In this document: piece after piece, positions 14,065 to 24,920 of the stretch | Position numbering within the stretch: position 1 is the first letter of the stretch | Layout of the letters: each line of letters begins with the position of its first letter | NCBI GenBank assembly: GCA_021209875.1 | Contig: JAGYVD010000009.1 | Span: 2,232,001-2,296,000 of the forward strand | Origin: Rosellinia necatrix | Taxonomy: Eukaryota; Ascomycota; Sordariomycetes; Xylariales; Xylariaceae | DNA length: 64,000 nt | Direction: 5' to 3' | Program-made: the position numbers and the translations under genes | The notes under the pieces: model-generated | The model's input: only the letters and a program-made list of their open reading frames with translations | Told to the model about the DNA's origin: nothing | Databases searched by the model: none

Positions 14065-15069
14065 GATGGGTGCTTAATCCGTATTGGACGTAGCTCCTGG
14101 ATGATGGATTGCCGATGTCTTTTAGAGCCTCATAAAACATTGTGGCAATTTCCCCAGGGTTGTTAATTGCGAGCCGGATGGAGCGATGAAGTACATGCAC
14201 GCATACCCCCGGTCCGCCCACCAATGGCGAGATACCCACCGCGTCTCTCTCGTTGGTCCGGTTTTTCTACGGGATACGGCACCGGAAGATAGGTTTGAAT
14301 GGTTCCGGCAATGAGGAGGGGATCCCGGTCAAAACAAACAATAAAAGGTGTCAGGTGGCGGGAAATTTGAGGGCTAGATTTATTGATGGGCAAGCAAACA
14401 ACCGGATTGAGATGCGACACAAGCCAGCCACTTATCGTGTTATCCGGATGCGCATTATGTAAGCAAGGATGTATGGTTATGTTATATTATGTTATGTTAT
14501 GTACTTAGTTATGTGATGGATTGGGGGTTGTAAGTAACTAGTGTAAGTCGCTGGCATTTGGAGGCGAGGAGAAGGGCCAGCAATTCAAGAACGCATCCCA
14601 CGTGTTGGACAGGATCGAAGCGACGGCCGTCGGGTTTAAGTATTCAGGTATCGCGCCGGGCAGGACGGGCACCCAGGCAGGCAGGCAATCAGACAGCGAG
14701 ACGTCGTCGTCGGGCTCGGCACCACAACAACACACACTGCCTGGCCCATCCAGAGCCGTTCCCGAACATCGCCAAAACCAGATGCAGGTAATACCTAAAC
14801 TCCGCATAACGGCCGATCAGGCAGGCACTGTTTTGTCTTGGCAGTACCACAACACGACACCATGCATTGCATGGAAAGGCGCGCCGCCAGTCAATCAGGA
14901 CATCCACCCGGACACCCAGACCGTCTCCGCCGCCCCTACCTCTGGCTAATTCGTGGACGCGTGCCCAGTCGTAGGCGACGCGTGGGCTGGGCTGAAACCT
15001 GTTCGATCGAGGCGACGTGTTTTTGTGTTTTTTTGTGTTTTTGTTCTTCTTATTCCTCTTATTCTTCTT

Positions 15070-15175
15070 TTAGATATATACATATATACATATTTGTGCG
15101 CATGTATATATAGTATATGCATGCATGCATATGTACATATGTATATGTACGTATGTATATGTATGTGTAGGTAAG
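15070..15175. repeat. Alternating TA/TG-CA purine-pyrimidine tract
   Basis: About 100 bases consist almost wholly of alternating pyrimidine-purine steps (TATACATA, GCATGCATGCAT, TATGTACATATG and similar), including many short palindromes. Such tracts favour cruciform or Z-type DNA. It lies about 800 bases upstream of the 692-residue gene. Confidence 0.7.
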
Positions 15176-15348
15176 TAAGTACCTACTTTATCTATGTTTA
15201 TATCTATCTGTGTGTAAGTGCATGTATGTTCTTTCTGGTTGTCCCCGCCCGGCTCTCCCACCCCCTCACCCCCTTTTCATGTTACCTGCGTAGAAATCGG
15301 CGCCCGCATAGATAGATAGCACAGTACGCCAGGGAAAGCAGCGAGAAC

Positions 15349-15393
15349 AACAACAACAACAACAACAACAAGAACAACAAGAACAACAACAAT
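15349..15393. repeat. (AAC)n microsatellite
   Basis: AACAACAAC repeated with occasional AAG units, in non-coding DNA upstream of the disordered-protein gene. Confidence 0.85.
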
Positions 15394-15958
15394 GTTCTCG
15401 ATCGGGCTGGCCGATTCGGCATCGGGGAGGCACGCGGCGAATCACCCACCACCACGTGCCGGGGGGCATGTTCACGTCGAGGAAGGGGGAGGGGGACCGT
15501 GAGGTGCAGGTGCCAAGTCGGCGTTTCATTCGGCTGCGACGCGTTCTGTCGTGCCAGCGTGTGTGCAGGTCGTGTAGGCCGTGTGTCAGTGGTCGGCGGC
15601 GGTCCTCCGTCAATACGTAGGAAAACGTTAGAGTATAATGCGCATTTCCATTCCATCCTGGCCCATACGACTATGCTTCGGGAGGAACTTCTGCTACGAC
15701 GACGTGCCTCCGCGACAGCAGCTGACTACGTTCGTTTGCACCATCTGTCCATCTGTCCATCTGTGTGCACGACGTGGAAGACGAAAGACGAGAGACGAAG
15801 ACGACCGACGAACAGCACCTACGCAATGTCGGACAACTCAGGTCGTTTGGTATATCATTCTGCCGGGATCTCGCCTTTGACCGCCTCTCATCCCATCCCC
15901 CGTAGTCTCTCCCGAGCAAGTCGCCTACACACCCCGAAGACGTAGCGGAGCCTCAACT

Positions 15959-18037
15959 ATGTCTCACAAACTGCCGGGGAAGAGTAGACCGCCTCACCAC
16001 CGTCACTCTCACCCGCCCGGGCCCACCAGACCATCCCGTCTCGATAGGGGACGCAGTCGAAGCAGGCCATCCCTCAAGGCCGGGGCCAGTTCCGCCGAGC
16101 TCCATTCCCGTAGCATCCCGCCGCCAAGCCTCCGCTCCCGGTCACGCCCCCGCACCCACCAGCGGGTGAACGCCAGAGATATCCCGATTTACATCCCGTC
16201 CTGCGCGCCCAAGCTGTTCGCCGAGGCCGCCCAGGAACAAGGCCAGGCGAACGATGACGCCCTGACGACTTCCAAACCCGGGTACCAGCCCCCCACCCCT
16301 CCGCCAGAGTCTACCCTCCAGCGGATATCAAGGACCTCGAGGCACTCCACCTCTGGAGTAAAGCGCCGTCCCTCCGCATCCCCAGCGGCGGCGAAGACGA
16401 GGCGGCGTCGACGGCGACGTCCCCGGCCACAGCAGCAACAGAGCCTGACGTCGGTGCAGGACGAGCCGATCCCGCCACCGCAGCCGGAGTTCGGCCCTTT
16501 CTACCCCCCGCGTCCAGCCTCGCCAGCCTATTCGTTTTTCGGATTCACGAGGACCAAGGCGGAGAAGGAGAGGCGCGAAGAGGAGGCCTACGGGAAGCGA
16601 GAGAGAGAGGAGGGACGGAGGAAGAAGAGGAAAGAGGCGGAATGCGGGAGAAGGAGGAAGGACGACGGGTGCGGCAGGCGACGCGACGGGTATGACTACG
16701 GCCAAGACGACGCTAACAACACGTCGAAACGGACAAGCTCGGTGCCGCCGCCACACCACACCCCCTTCGACGAGAGCCAGGCCTACGCCTACGGCGGCGG
16801 CGGCGGCGGCGGGGCGGCGGGCGACGAGTTCGATGCCGGAAGCCGGGCCGAGCACCACCAGCGGCACAAGCACGGGAAGCACCGGCGGAAGAAGCACCAC
16901 CGCCGCTCTGGCGAGCAGCAGCACCGGCGCCAGAAGCGGCGGTCCAAGTACCGCATGCGGGACTTCTTCGCCTCGCTGCGGCGGAAGCTGGGGAACCTCC
17001 TGCGCCTGACCCCACCGCAGCCGACCTCGCCGCCGCTCTCGGCTCTGCCGTACGCGGACACCAGCGGCGGCAACTGGGCAGATCCCCACGCCGCCGCCAA
17101 CACCACCGCGAACCAGCAGTATCGCACGAGCCAGAGCACGGGGGAGTACGAGCAGGCGGCGCACCCGCGGTGGGACAGGGAACAGAGGCGGTCGAGACAA
17201 CAACAACAGCAACAGCAATACCAGCAACAACAACCACCGCCGTATTACGTATACGGCGGCGAGCCGCGGCACGCGCGCGGCGGCAAGCGGCGGTTCTCGG
17301 CGACGGTGGAGTCGCCGGCGGGGGGCTCGAAGAGGTCATCGCGCGCGGGGGGGCGGCGGGCGGCGCCGCCGTCCCCCCACGGGTCGGAGTCGACCATCTC
17401 GATCATCGCGCGGCGGTTCATGGGCCCGTTCCTGTCGGAGGCGGGCGACGAGGTCGGGGACTACTACGACGACAATGCCTGGCCCGGGTCGTCGTCGTGG
17501 AAGCTGGGCTGGCGCAGCCCCAAGTTACTGACAGCTGGTGGCTCTCGTCCCGCGACGCCGCCGCTGTCGCGGGAGCAGAGCCCCGAGGGGTGCCTCGGCT
17601 GCAGCGAGCAGGGTCTTTACACCACCACCGCCACCACGCCGGGAGGCGGCTACCACCACCACCACCGCCACCACCGGACGTCGTCGGTCTCGAGCTTCGG
17701 CCTCCGCGACCTCTACGGCTCCTCTCCTTTACCCTCCCCCTCCTCGCCCACCTCGGTCTCGGTCTCGGCCCCGGCCCCGGCCCCAGACGCGGGTCTCGTC
17801 CGCACGGCGTCGCCCTACCGCCTCGTCTCCGCGACCCCCGAGTACGGCGGCCTCGCCGACCTCTTCGGCGCCACCCCCGTGAGCACCGGCAGCCCCGTCT
17901 ACTACAGCTCCACCGTCCGCGTCCTCCCGCTCGCCGACGAGTACGGCGGCGACCTTCCGCCCACGCGGTTCTACGCCGCCTCGCCGTCGCCCAGCTCGAC
18001 GTCGAACTTCGGCCTCCGGAGGCTCTTTACCGACTGA
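15959..18037 (+). CDS. Hypothetical, largely disordered basic protein with a C-terminal FGL-type motif repeat
   Basis: One uninterrupted frame of 692 residues begins MSHKLPGKSR. I do not recognise a family. The N-terminal 80 residues are Arg/Ser/Pro/His-rich. One ordered-looking segment (ARDIPIYIPSCAPKLFAEA) follows. Next come a highly charged Lys/Arg/Glu region (about 195-245), a seven-glycine run (near 279-285), His/Lys-rich stretches and a possible amphipathic helix (MRDFFASLRRKLGNLLRL). There is a glutamine tract around 415-425 and a segment ISIIARRFMGPFLSEAGDE. The last 115 residues carry a repeated short motif: FGLRDLYG (about 580), YGGLADLFG (about 629) and FGLRRLF (about 684, two residues from the end). 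The composition suggests an intrinsically disordered scaffold or nucleic-acid-binding protein. The length and absence of stops, together with the next gene on the opposite strand, support a real gene. Confidence 0.75.
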   Translation: MSHKLPGKSRPPHHRHSHPPGPTRPSRLDRGRSRSRPSLKAGASSAELHSRSIPPPSLRSRSRPRTHQRVNARDIPIYIPSCAPKLFAEAAQEQGQANDDALTTSKPGYQPPTPPPESTLQRISRTSRHSTSGVKRRPSASPAAAKTRRRRRRRPRPQQQQSLTSVQDEPIPPPQPEFGPFYPPRPASPAYSFFGFTRTKAEKERREEEAYGKREREEGRRKKRKEAECGRRRKDDGCGRRRDGYDYGQDDANNTSKRTSSVPPPHHTPFDESQAYAYGGGGGGGAAGDEFDAGSRAEHHQRHKHGKHRRKKHHRRSGEQQHRRQKRRSKYRMRDFFASLRRKLGNLLRLTPPQPTSPPLSALPYADTSGGNWADPHAAANTTANQQYRTSQSTGEYEQAAHPRWDREQRRSRQQQQQQQYQQQQPPPYYVYGGEPRHARGGKRRFSATVESPAGGSKRSSRAGGRRAAPPSPHGSESTISIIARRFMGPFLSEAGDEVGDYYDDNAWPGSSSWKLGWRSPKLLTAGGSRPATPPLSREQSPEGCLGCSEQGLYTTTATTPGGGYHHHHRHHRTSSVSSFGLRDLYGSSPLPSPSSPTSVSVSAPAPAPDAGLVRTASPYRLVSATPEYGGLADLFGATPVSTGSPVYYSSTVRVLPLADEYGGDLPPTRFYAASPSPSSTSNFGLRRLFTD

Positions 18038-18209
18038 TGGACGGGCTTCCCCTGTTTGATAAGACCATTTATATTAAAAAGGAGCAGAAAAGAAACAAAA
18101 AACAAAAACCAAAAATCACCATCTCGAAAAAAGGAGAGAAAATCTAGGCGTTTCACCTAACCACCGCTATACCATATCATGAGCGAGTGAGAGGTGAAAA
18201 CTTTCAATT

Positions 18210-18241
<32 letters not shown>

Positions 18242-18533
18242 GAAAAAGGAGTCGGTACACAAGTAACGACTGCTGTATATGAGACTACCCAGAGTCGAGT
18301 GAAAACGTATCTTTCATTCTCAAGTTACGGAGCGAGCGCGCCCCAGTGACGGGTTTTACTCGAGTACATCTGGAAAACGCCATAAAGGATGCAAGAAAAA
18401 TGCGGCATGAACCCCTACCAAATACCTACATATACCCGACGCCGCCACCAAGAAAAAAATGAACAAAACACACAGAAAAGCAAAAAAAAAAAAACCACAA
18501 AAAGTAGCAATACACGACCATTTACACACCCTA
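18038..18533. other. Intergenic region between convergent genes, with poly-A tract
   Basis: This separates the 3' ends of two convergent genes. It holds a homopolymer A run of about 23 bases starting near 18213, followed by an A/G-rich stretch, and another A-rich run at about 18480-18494. No gene was seen. Confidence 0.6.
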
Positions 18534-19839
18534 CTACGTGCCCTTTAGACGACCGAATTCCGGGTCGGGAGACGTGCCGGCATCCGCATCCGTGTCCGCG
18601 TCCATGACCTTCCCGCGGTCCCATTCCCTCACACGGCCTGCCTTGTTCCACTGTACGTCCGACTCGTCCTTGCCGTCCCCCTTCTCCCACTTCCGTATCT
18701 GATCCTCGGTGAAGCCCGCCGAGCGCAGCCGCTCCGCCCCTTGCTGTTTCCATTTCTTCCGGTCCCGGAACGCCTCTGCCGCGCCGTCCCAGTCGTCGTC
18801 GCCGCCACCGCCGGCCTCGTCGGGGTCGGGGATGACGTCGACCGTAGGGTCGTAGTCGGCCGCGAAGCGGCTGTCGATACCCGACATGGCGGCGTTCAGG
18901 CCACGCCCTCGCCGCACGGTCGCCCTCGGCGGGGGCGCCGGCCCGATGATGTCGTCGAGCGGATCCGAGCCGGAATCATCGTCTCTGGTCGGGGCGGGTT
19001 CGGGTGCGCGTCTCTCTCCTTTCTCCGGGCGGCGATGTTGCCTGTGGCGGCCATCTTTGTCTCTGCCGCGGGGAGACCGTTCCTTATATTTTGGACGCCG
19101 TCCCCGTTCGTCTCGAGTTTCGTGGGGGCTGGATCTGCGATCGCGGGACCGCTCCTCGTGGCGACGAGAACGGCTATGTCGGTCGCGGGAATCGGAGCGG
19201 CGATCGCGCGCCGGGCGGCGGCTTGTCGGCTTGGCCTCATCCTCGGCGCGCCTCGTCTCTCGCGTCTTGCCCTTCCGATCGCGATCATTTCTATCATCGA
19301 GCTCGTCCCGATCCGATGTGGCATTTGCAGCCGTGCTCTCCTTGTCATTCGGTCTACGCCTCTTGGATGGGCCCCCCAGGATAGCGGCAATGTCGCCAAG
19401 CATGCGCTTCCTGGTATCGCTCGGGCCCGGCCTCGACCGTCGTATCTTGCGCTCCTCTTCGTCCCGCTTACGGCGATCGGCCTCCTCGAGGTCGCGCAGT
19501 CTCGCTCGAGACTCGGCATTTTCTTTGGCGAGCAGCGCTCGGTTGTGGCTGGTCGTATCCCGGATGATGTTGTTGAGAAAGCGGGTGTTGGGTTTCGGCT
19601 GGTTCGCAGGGCGTCTATGACTCGTCATTTAGCAATGGGCCATGGCAACGGACCCAAAGCACCGCCGCCGCCAGCTGATGAGATGCCCGGTCGCTTCAGG
19701 GGTTGGGCACGGCGACTAACTTGTTTAATTTGAAGGCATCCAATCCCATGGCCGAGTATTTCAATGAGCAATCCCCCGCTTCCTTCGCCAGCAGCTCGGC
19801 GACATAGTCGTCGTTTGCCATCTCGTGGGAAGGCGGCAT
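18534..19839 (-). CDS. Probable pre-mRNA-splicing factor 38B-like protein
   Basis: Two exons on the minus strand (19839-19721 and 19614-18534) join to 399 residues. The first gives MANDDYVAELLAKEA preceded by six residues; an ATG at 19821 is an alternative start. The 106-base intron (GTTAGT...CATAG) joins KLNK to RPANQPKPNTRFL, which reads as a continuous conserved N-terminus. After it come a charged helix (RARLRDLEEADRRKRDEEERK) and MLGDIAAILGG, then a long RS/RD-type region, an acidic DDIIGPAPPP stretch and a conserved C-terminus (GFTEDQIRKWEKG, VREWDRGK). Fungal relatives are often labelled splicing factor 38B. I see no PRP38 domain, so the name rests on overall pattern memory. An RS-like, nuclear RNA-processing role is likely. 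Confidence 0.75.
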
Positions 19840-20562
19840 CTTGGATACCGCCGAAAAGATAGCCCGAAAGAACGAGACGGCAGAGATGCGATGAAGCGGT
19901 GAGAGGGTTTTCACCTCCCGTATGTCGTGCGCATCGAGGCAGGCGAGAATGGGCCAGTAATTGTGGTTGCGTCAGCGGGGCCTTGGGGGGAGAGTGCCAG
20001 TGAGCGAGAAAGAGCAAAGTGGACAGTAGATAAGGAAAGCTGCGCAGCGGAGCGGCTTTATCGGGAGATTATGTAACGTTTTCTCCACTTTAACCGCTGT
20101 CGAGGCCCAGACATAATTGCCCCCACTAGACTAGGTAGATTAAGGAACTACCCAGTCTGCTGCGTAAGCGTCCACAGTGACGCGCCTTCCCTTTTTTTGG
20201 AATTCCTATAAACAAACCCTGTACCTCTTTATTTTGTCTGTAATAGATAGTCACCTACATACCTACTTACTTACTTACCCCAAGCACTACTTAATCATAA
20301 GAAACACAGAAACGCAAAAGCACAGAAATACATCAACTATAACCCCACCATAACCCCACAGACCCTGATTTTAATCAAAATCTATTCCGTGAGGCGTTTG
20401 ACTTCATAGCCACTTAACTTAATTAAGCCGCCCTCGGGACCCTGGAATAGACTCCCTCAGGCCCTTACCACTCGTCGTACTAGGAGACCTTGATTATAGT
20501 CACCCCAAGCCACCTAGCTGCTGCTCGTCAGACGTTGAGAACACCGTGACCAAGGGACAATC
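19840..20562. other. Intergenic region between divergent genes
   Basis: This is a shared promoter region between the splicing-factor-like gene (minus) and Sos7 (plus). It contains a run of CTTACTTACTTACC type near 20260-20280. No coding sequence was recognised. Confidence 0.6.
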
Positions 20563-21420
20563 ATGGCAACACGCACGCCAGAGCAAATCTTGGCAGAGCT
20601 TCGGGCGCTGGTCGCGAACCAAGAGATTACTATCCTGAAGCTGGGTGAGCCCATCGCAGCCGAAATCGCACATCTGCGGGGGCAATCTCAACGGACATCG
20701 GATGCCTCCAATGCTTCGCTCGACGCCACGACTCCTGCATCCCTGGAGGCCGATCTCACACATTACCAGGAACTCTTCGCCAAGCTGCGCTTTAGCTATG
20801 TAGAGCAAGTCAGCAAGGAGAAGTTCATCCGTGCCATCGTCGGCGACCCGCCCCTGATTGTGAGTCCCCAGGAGAACATCGACCTCGAGAAGCAGAACCT
20901 GGAGGCCAAGGCCATGCTCAAGGCCCTCAAGACCGAGGTCGCCGACATGGTCGCGGAACTCGAGGACAAGGCCAAGGACCTAAGCAGGAAGTATGAGAGA
21001 ATCAAGACCGAAACCGCCAAGCTAGAAGAACTGCCCGATAAGCTCGACGAGCTTGAGATCGCCGTCGCAAAACTAAAGACGAGCCAGGTATCGGCATTGC
21101 ATTCAAAGCCCGAGTTAAACCTCCCGCTGGCGAAGACGTTGGAGTTGGTGGAGGCCAAGAAGCGCCAGAGGGATGAGCTGGACCGCCAATTGGAGCAGCT
21201 GCAGAGCCAGGTCCCGCGCAAGACGAAGGAGCTAGAGCGCCTGCACGCCGAACTGCAACCGTTAGAGGCGAAACGGCAGAATAGCACGGCCGCGGCAAAG
21301 GAGGCAAGGAGACGCAAGGAGGCTGCGCTGGGCGGTGTCGAGGACGACCTCGAAGAAAGGGGTCGGTGGTATCGCGCTGCCGAGGCGGGCATGAGACAAA
21401 TGCTGGAGATCGAGCGTTGA
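20563..21420 (+). CDS. sos7: Kinetochore protein Sos7 (coiled-coil partner of KNL1/Spc105)
   Basis: This intronless gene encodes 285 residues. The conserved N-terminal segment contains LFAKLRFSYVEQVSKEKF followed by IRAIVGDPP, the hallmark of the fungal Sos7/Kre28 family. From about residue 105 to the end the protein is a nearly continuous coiled coil rich in Glu, Lys and Leu heptads, ending ...EAGMRQMLEIER. In fission yeast Sos7 pairs with the KNL1-type protein Spc7 in the outer kinetochore; the same role is expected here. The ATG at 20563 is preceded by a C at -1 and A at -3 (CACAATCATGG-like context) and by no in-frame ATG. It is divergent from the splicing-factor-like gene and the last core gene before the accessory region. 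Confidence 0.88.
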   Translation: MATRTPEQILAELRALVANQEITILKLGEPIAAEIAHLRGQSQRTSDASNASLDATTPASLEADLTHYQELFAKLRFSYVEQVSKEKFIRAIVGDPPLIVSPQENIDLEKQNLEAKAMLKALKTEVADMVAELEDKAKDLSRKYERIKTETAKLEELPDKLDELEIAVAKLKTSQVSALHSKPELNLPLAKTLELVEAKKRQRDELDRQLEQLQSQVPRKTKELERLHAELQPLEAKRQNSTAAAKEARRRKEAALGGVEDDLEERGRWYRAAEAGMRQMLEIER

Positions 21421-24400
21421 CCTTGCCACCAGACATGCGCCTAGCATTCTCCAAGTTTGGGGGGGTATTGCTCAGAAGTGCAGTCTCACACAGCCACCGC
21501 TGCGTCACATCGGCCATTCCGCCTTGAACCAGTGAGGTTATAGTAACATTCGCACGCAGCGGGAGTCTAGTGCATTAAGCATCGGGCCCCTACGGAATTA
21601 GCCGTACGAATCAGGCGTGCAACCTAGAAAAAAGAAGCGCCCGCCCCCCCTCGCTACTCGAGTTTACACGCAACCTGTATTCCGTCGACCCTACATTAAA
21701 GGCTTTAGAATTATCTAGACGAAGGCGTTGTGAGCATACCAAGCTCCAAGCCCGTGGACAAAGGTACCCAACAAACACAAGGGTTAGCTTACGTGGGGGT
21801 CGCGCCGGCTTCTTACGTCGGCTCTGAAACTTGGCCCCTATCATAGAGACAGGTCTGTTCAACATGCAGAATCTTGGCTGCATCAACTACTATTGAATAG
21901 CCAATGTATGTCTGCGGCAAAATCCCTGTCTAGATCAAAGTTACAGTTGGTCCAGTGTGTAGAATGGGGTTTACCGCTTACAGAGCCTACGTTTATAGAA
22001 CCAATAAAACTATCACCTGTGAACGTTGTTCACATATGTTAGAACACCCGCCTAGATCTGTTCCCTGCACTAGTAGTATATGGATCGTTCAATAGGATCA
22101 CTCGGTAAAAGGGAGACATGCTAACCTGATCTATTGGATAGCTCAAGACACGCCTGGTTTTAAGCATAGGGGGAATAACAAGATGTTTTTTCAATACTCC
22201 GTAATGTGTTTAAATAAAAACCTGGGTGCTCTTGTGAATATGCTGGCAGAGGAGGAAGCTATTTTAAGTCTCAACAGGATATAACTACTCTTAACAACGT
22301 TTTACAAGCTATTAGCGATAAGAAAGGAAAAGAGCTAGAAGATAAACAACTTGACGAAAACGCTTTCACGACTAAAGTTAGAAGAGAAGAGAGCGAGATA
22401 TTTCAGTGAGGCCGATCATCCTCACGCGCGTGGCTTGAGCACCGAGGCACTTCTGTCCTATCGAAATCGTCTCGACACTTTTGGGTCTAGATGCCGGGGA
22501 GTATAATGTTGCCCACGGGACTTAGCCCTCGGCCATACATTACCGCCTTCCGTGGCTATCTATCCAACGCCCCTATAGCGTCGACAGGGGCAACTGGGAC
22601 TGACCGTCCGCAAGCCATCAATCCGAATTCCCCGGAGCCCAAGGGGAAATCAACGTGCTTCCTTTGTAGAACACCACTTTTTCGTGCAGGGGTTCGTTAA
22701 CGAAACATTGCGATGCCAAACATCCTGCTGACACAAGTTTCGGCCGACCTTTTCCATGTCCTTAACGCAGGCGTTTTGGCCTGGGTGAAGCGGTTGTTGG
22801 TGGACGATAAGCATGAGGTGCCTATGCGGGAAGTGGTTTGTGGCAAGGCTGGTGCGCCCAACTGGATACAACAACTTTTTTTTTTTTTTTAAGATACTAA
22901 TGCTCGTTTTGCTATGCAGAATGTAGCACAGCTGCGAGGCTTTTTAGTTATTTGGACAGGCATACTTATTCTGCCGGTCTTTAATGGCCTGTGGATTGTT
23001 CCGATTGTAGTCGATCGAAGTCCACATACGTGAGACTTTGAGCGGCCTGTGGGAATGGCCGCGGCACTTCAAGGGCGTTCACGAGCCCGGGCCGCTCTTC
23101 CGCATCTTATGCGGTAATATGTGTCCCGCGAACAAGCTGCTTAACACGGCATATGGATCAACACCGCCGGAGCGACCCCAACATGCCTTTTTGCATGTCC
23201 GGCTTATGAACCGCAATGGGCCTCTCAACCCCGTAAGATGAACCCATCCCCTCTCCTAATCGGAAACGTGCCGTGCAGCTGGGCTCTTGGGGCCGTTGCG
23301 AGCTAAGCCTGGGCGAGACCACTCCGCGCGAGCTGGGACTATCATGACATCGTGTGAGAAGGTCGGTTCTTGGGCACGAAGATTGAGTTATTGCGAGCTT
23401 GAAACAACCTTCAGGGGCCGAGCATACATTGACATGACATCAGCCTCCCTATCTGATATCTCTCAGAACACCTGAATCCTGAGGCCGCCTTGACCCATTT
23501 CTTAGGGTGGCCAGTATCAAGCGGCAAATGCTGGGCGACCGGGCCTTTGACCTGACCCGGCGATAGTGCAAAAAATTGCTTATCATGTGAACCTCTGCAA
23601 AGTTGGCTTTAGTAACTATAATTGGTCGACTTGTTCACATTCCAGAAATCCTTCATGTCGGTTGGCACACATATGAGGTGGCGGCCTTTGACAAGGGAAA
23701 GACGCGGCGGTTATATTGGCGGTTAAGTGATGCCCAAGAAGCCCCCGCATAGTGCTATTGTGGCAGAGAAATGGAACCATTAACCCTTTCACGATTATGT
23801 TGGCATGTATGCGAACTACTCCGTGATAGATATATAATAAGTCTTGAGTCCTTCCCATCTCTGTTTTTTTGAGCTCTCGATTACAGAGATCTTCTCTTCT
23901 CTCCTCCCACAATGCGAGTCGTATGCTCCAAAAAAGGCATGCCTATTGAAAGCGGGAGTCTTGAAGGCCTCTACTGCTAGGGGCCACCAACCCGTACAAA
24001 CTCATTCTGCAACGAGACGGACCCACGATATTACAGCGAGAACGTCTAATCGGCAACGCATGGGGCAGCCCCGATTGTCAGCCGCTCTATCTTTAGGGGT
24101 AGAACTGTAAGTGCAGTTGCCGCTGCTCGGGGTAGGTCGCGATGAGTTCCATACGATTTTTGACGAATACGTGGGCGAAGCTAGCACCGGTGCCCGGATG
24201 CGTTAATGCAAATGCTTCTGAGAAATAGTCACTGCCTTCCCACTCCAATAACTATCGACATCACAGGGAATATATCCTCTTGCGCATGTTGCACAGGCGA
24301 ATTGAACAAACATGAAAACTAGACAAGAGTCTTTGAAGGTTGTGGTTGCCTAAGTTAATGCATTGCTGCTCCAGAGCGAAAAGTTGATCTGACTTTCTTG

Positions 24401-24920
24401 TCAAGGTTACTTATCCCGATTGTGGCCCTGCTGAAGATAGGGGTCAGGTCCATTGCAAAGTAGATGATCATGCGTCTAAATACGGCAAGCAGCTACGCAA
24501 GCAGATGTTTGTTTTGTTCGAGCCTTGCTGGATCTGCTACGAGGAGAAATAGCAGATCTATCATGGGTAAAGGCTTGTGGTAAGCGCCCCTGTCTAAATC
24601 GATAATCCTGTTTGCTGATAAGAATGAAGGTCACGTTTGTGTCGCAAATGTCTAGAATATGCGTTGAACTCAGCTCATGCCCGGTGTCCAAAATGCCGAG
24701 CCACATGTTGTAGTGGCCCAATATGCTGTGACAACATGATCGTGCTAGGGATTGGGAATATCAAGGTAGGCAGGAGCACGCGCATATAGATCATCAATGG
24801 GCCTTGGCCGGCAGATTAGTGACTTTAACGTTGGAATGCCCTCGTTTGCTGAGTTATACTTGTTCTCACCTTTTTTTTCCTTGTCCAAGTATATGTTTAA
24901 CGAGGGCTGGATCATCAATC
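21421..24920. other. Long gene-poor region with small decayed reading frames
   Basis: About 3.5 kb lie between Sos7 and the 3' end of the homoaconitase gene. Stops are frequent in all frames and no family was recognised, except an isolated open stretch at 22218-22409 described separately. A T-run lies at about 22876-22890. The composition and scattered short frames suggest relics of older sequence rather than active genes. Confidence 0.5.
22218..22409 (+). pseudogene. Isolated open fragment, possible gene relic of unknown family
   Basis: A 63-codon stretch bounded by stops reads GCSCEYAGRGGSYFKSQQD and continues with a charged helical segment rich in Lys, Glu and Asp, ending ESEIFQ. It has no start codon of its own. 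The C-x-C...GRGGS pattern followed by a helix looks protein-like in a region otherwise full of stops, so it may be an exon or a remnant. I cannot name it. Confidence 0.3.

Larger units (their letters stand above)
14065..15958. other. Upstream region of the 692-residue gene, rich in simple repeats
   Basis: No gene was recognised. The region holds a GTTAT-type repeat (about 14478-14505), a long alternating purine-pyrimidine tract (about 15070-15175) and an AAC trinucleotide run (about 15349-15393). The last 500 bases are the probable promoter and leader of the disordered-protein gene, and contain several short GC-rich open frames without motifs. Confidence 0.5.

Noticed and set aside
16328..17272. 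Leu/Val-rich 314-codon minus-strand frame
   Set aside because: It is the complement of the repetitive GC-rich disordered-protein gene and has no start context or motif.
18741..19733. 330-codon plus-strand frame opposite the splicing-factor-like gene
   Set aside because: It is antisense of Arg/Asp-rich coding sequence; the minus strand has the conserved N- and C-terminal segments and a proper intron.
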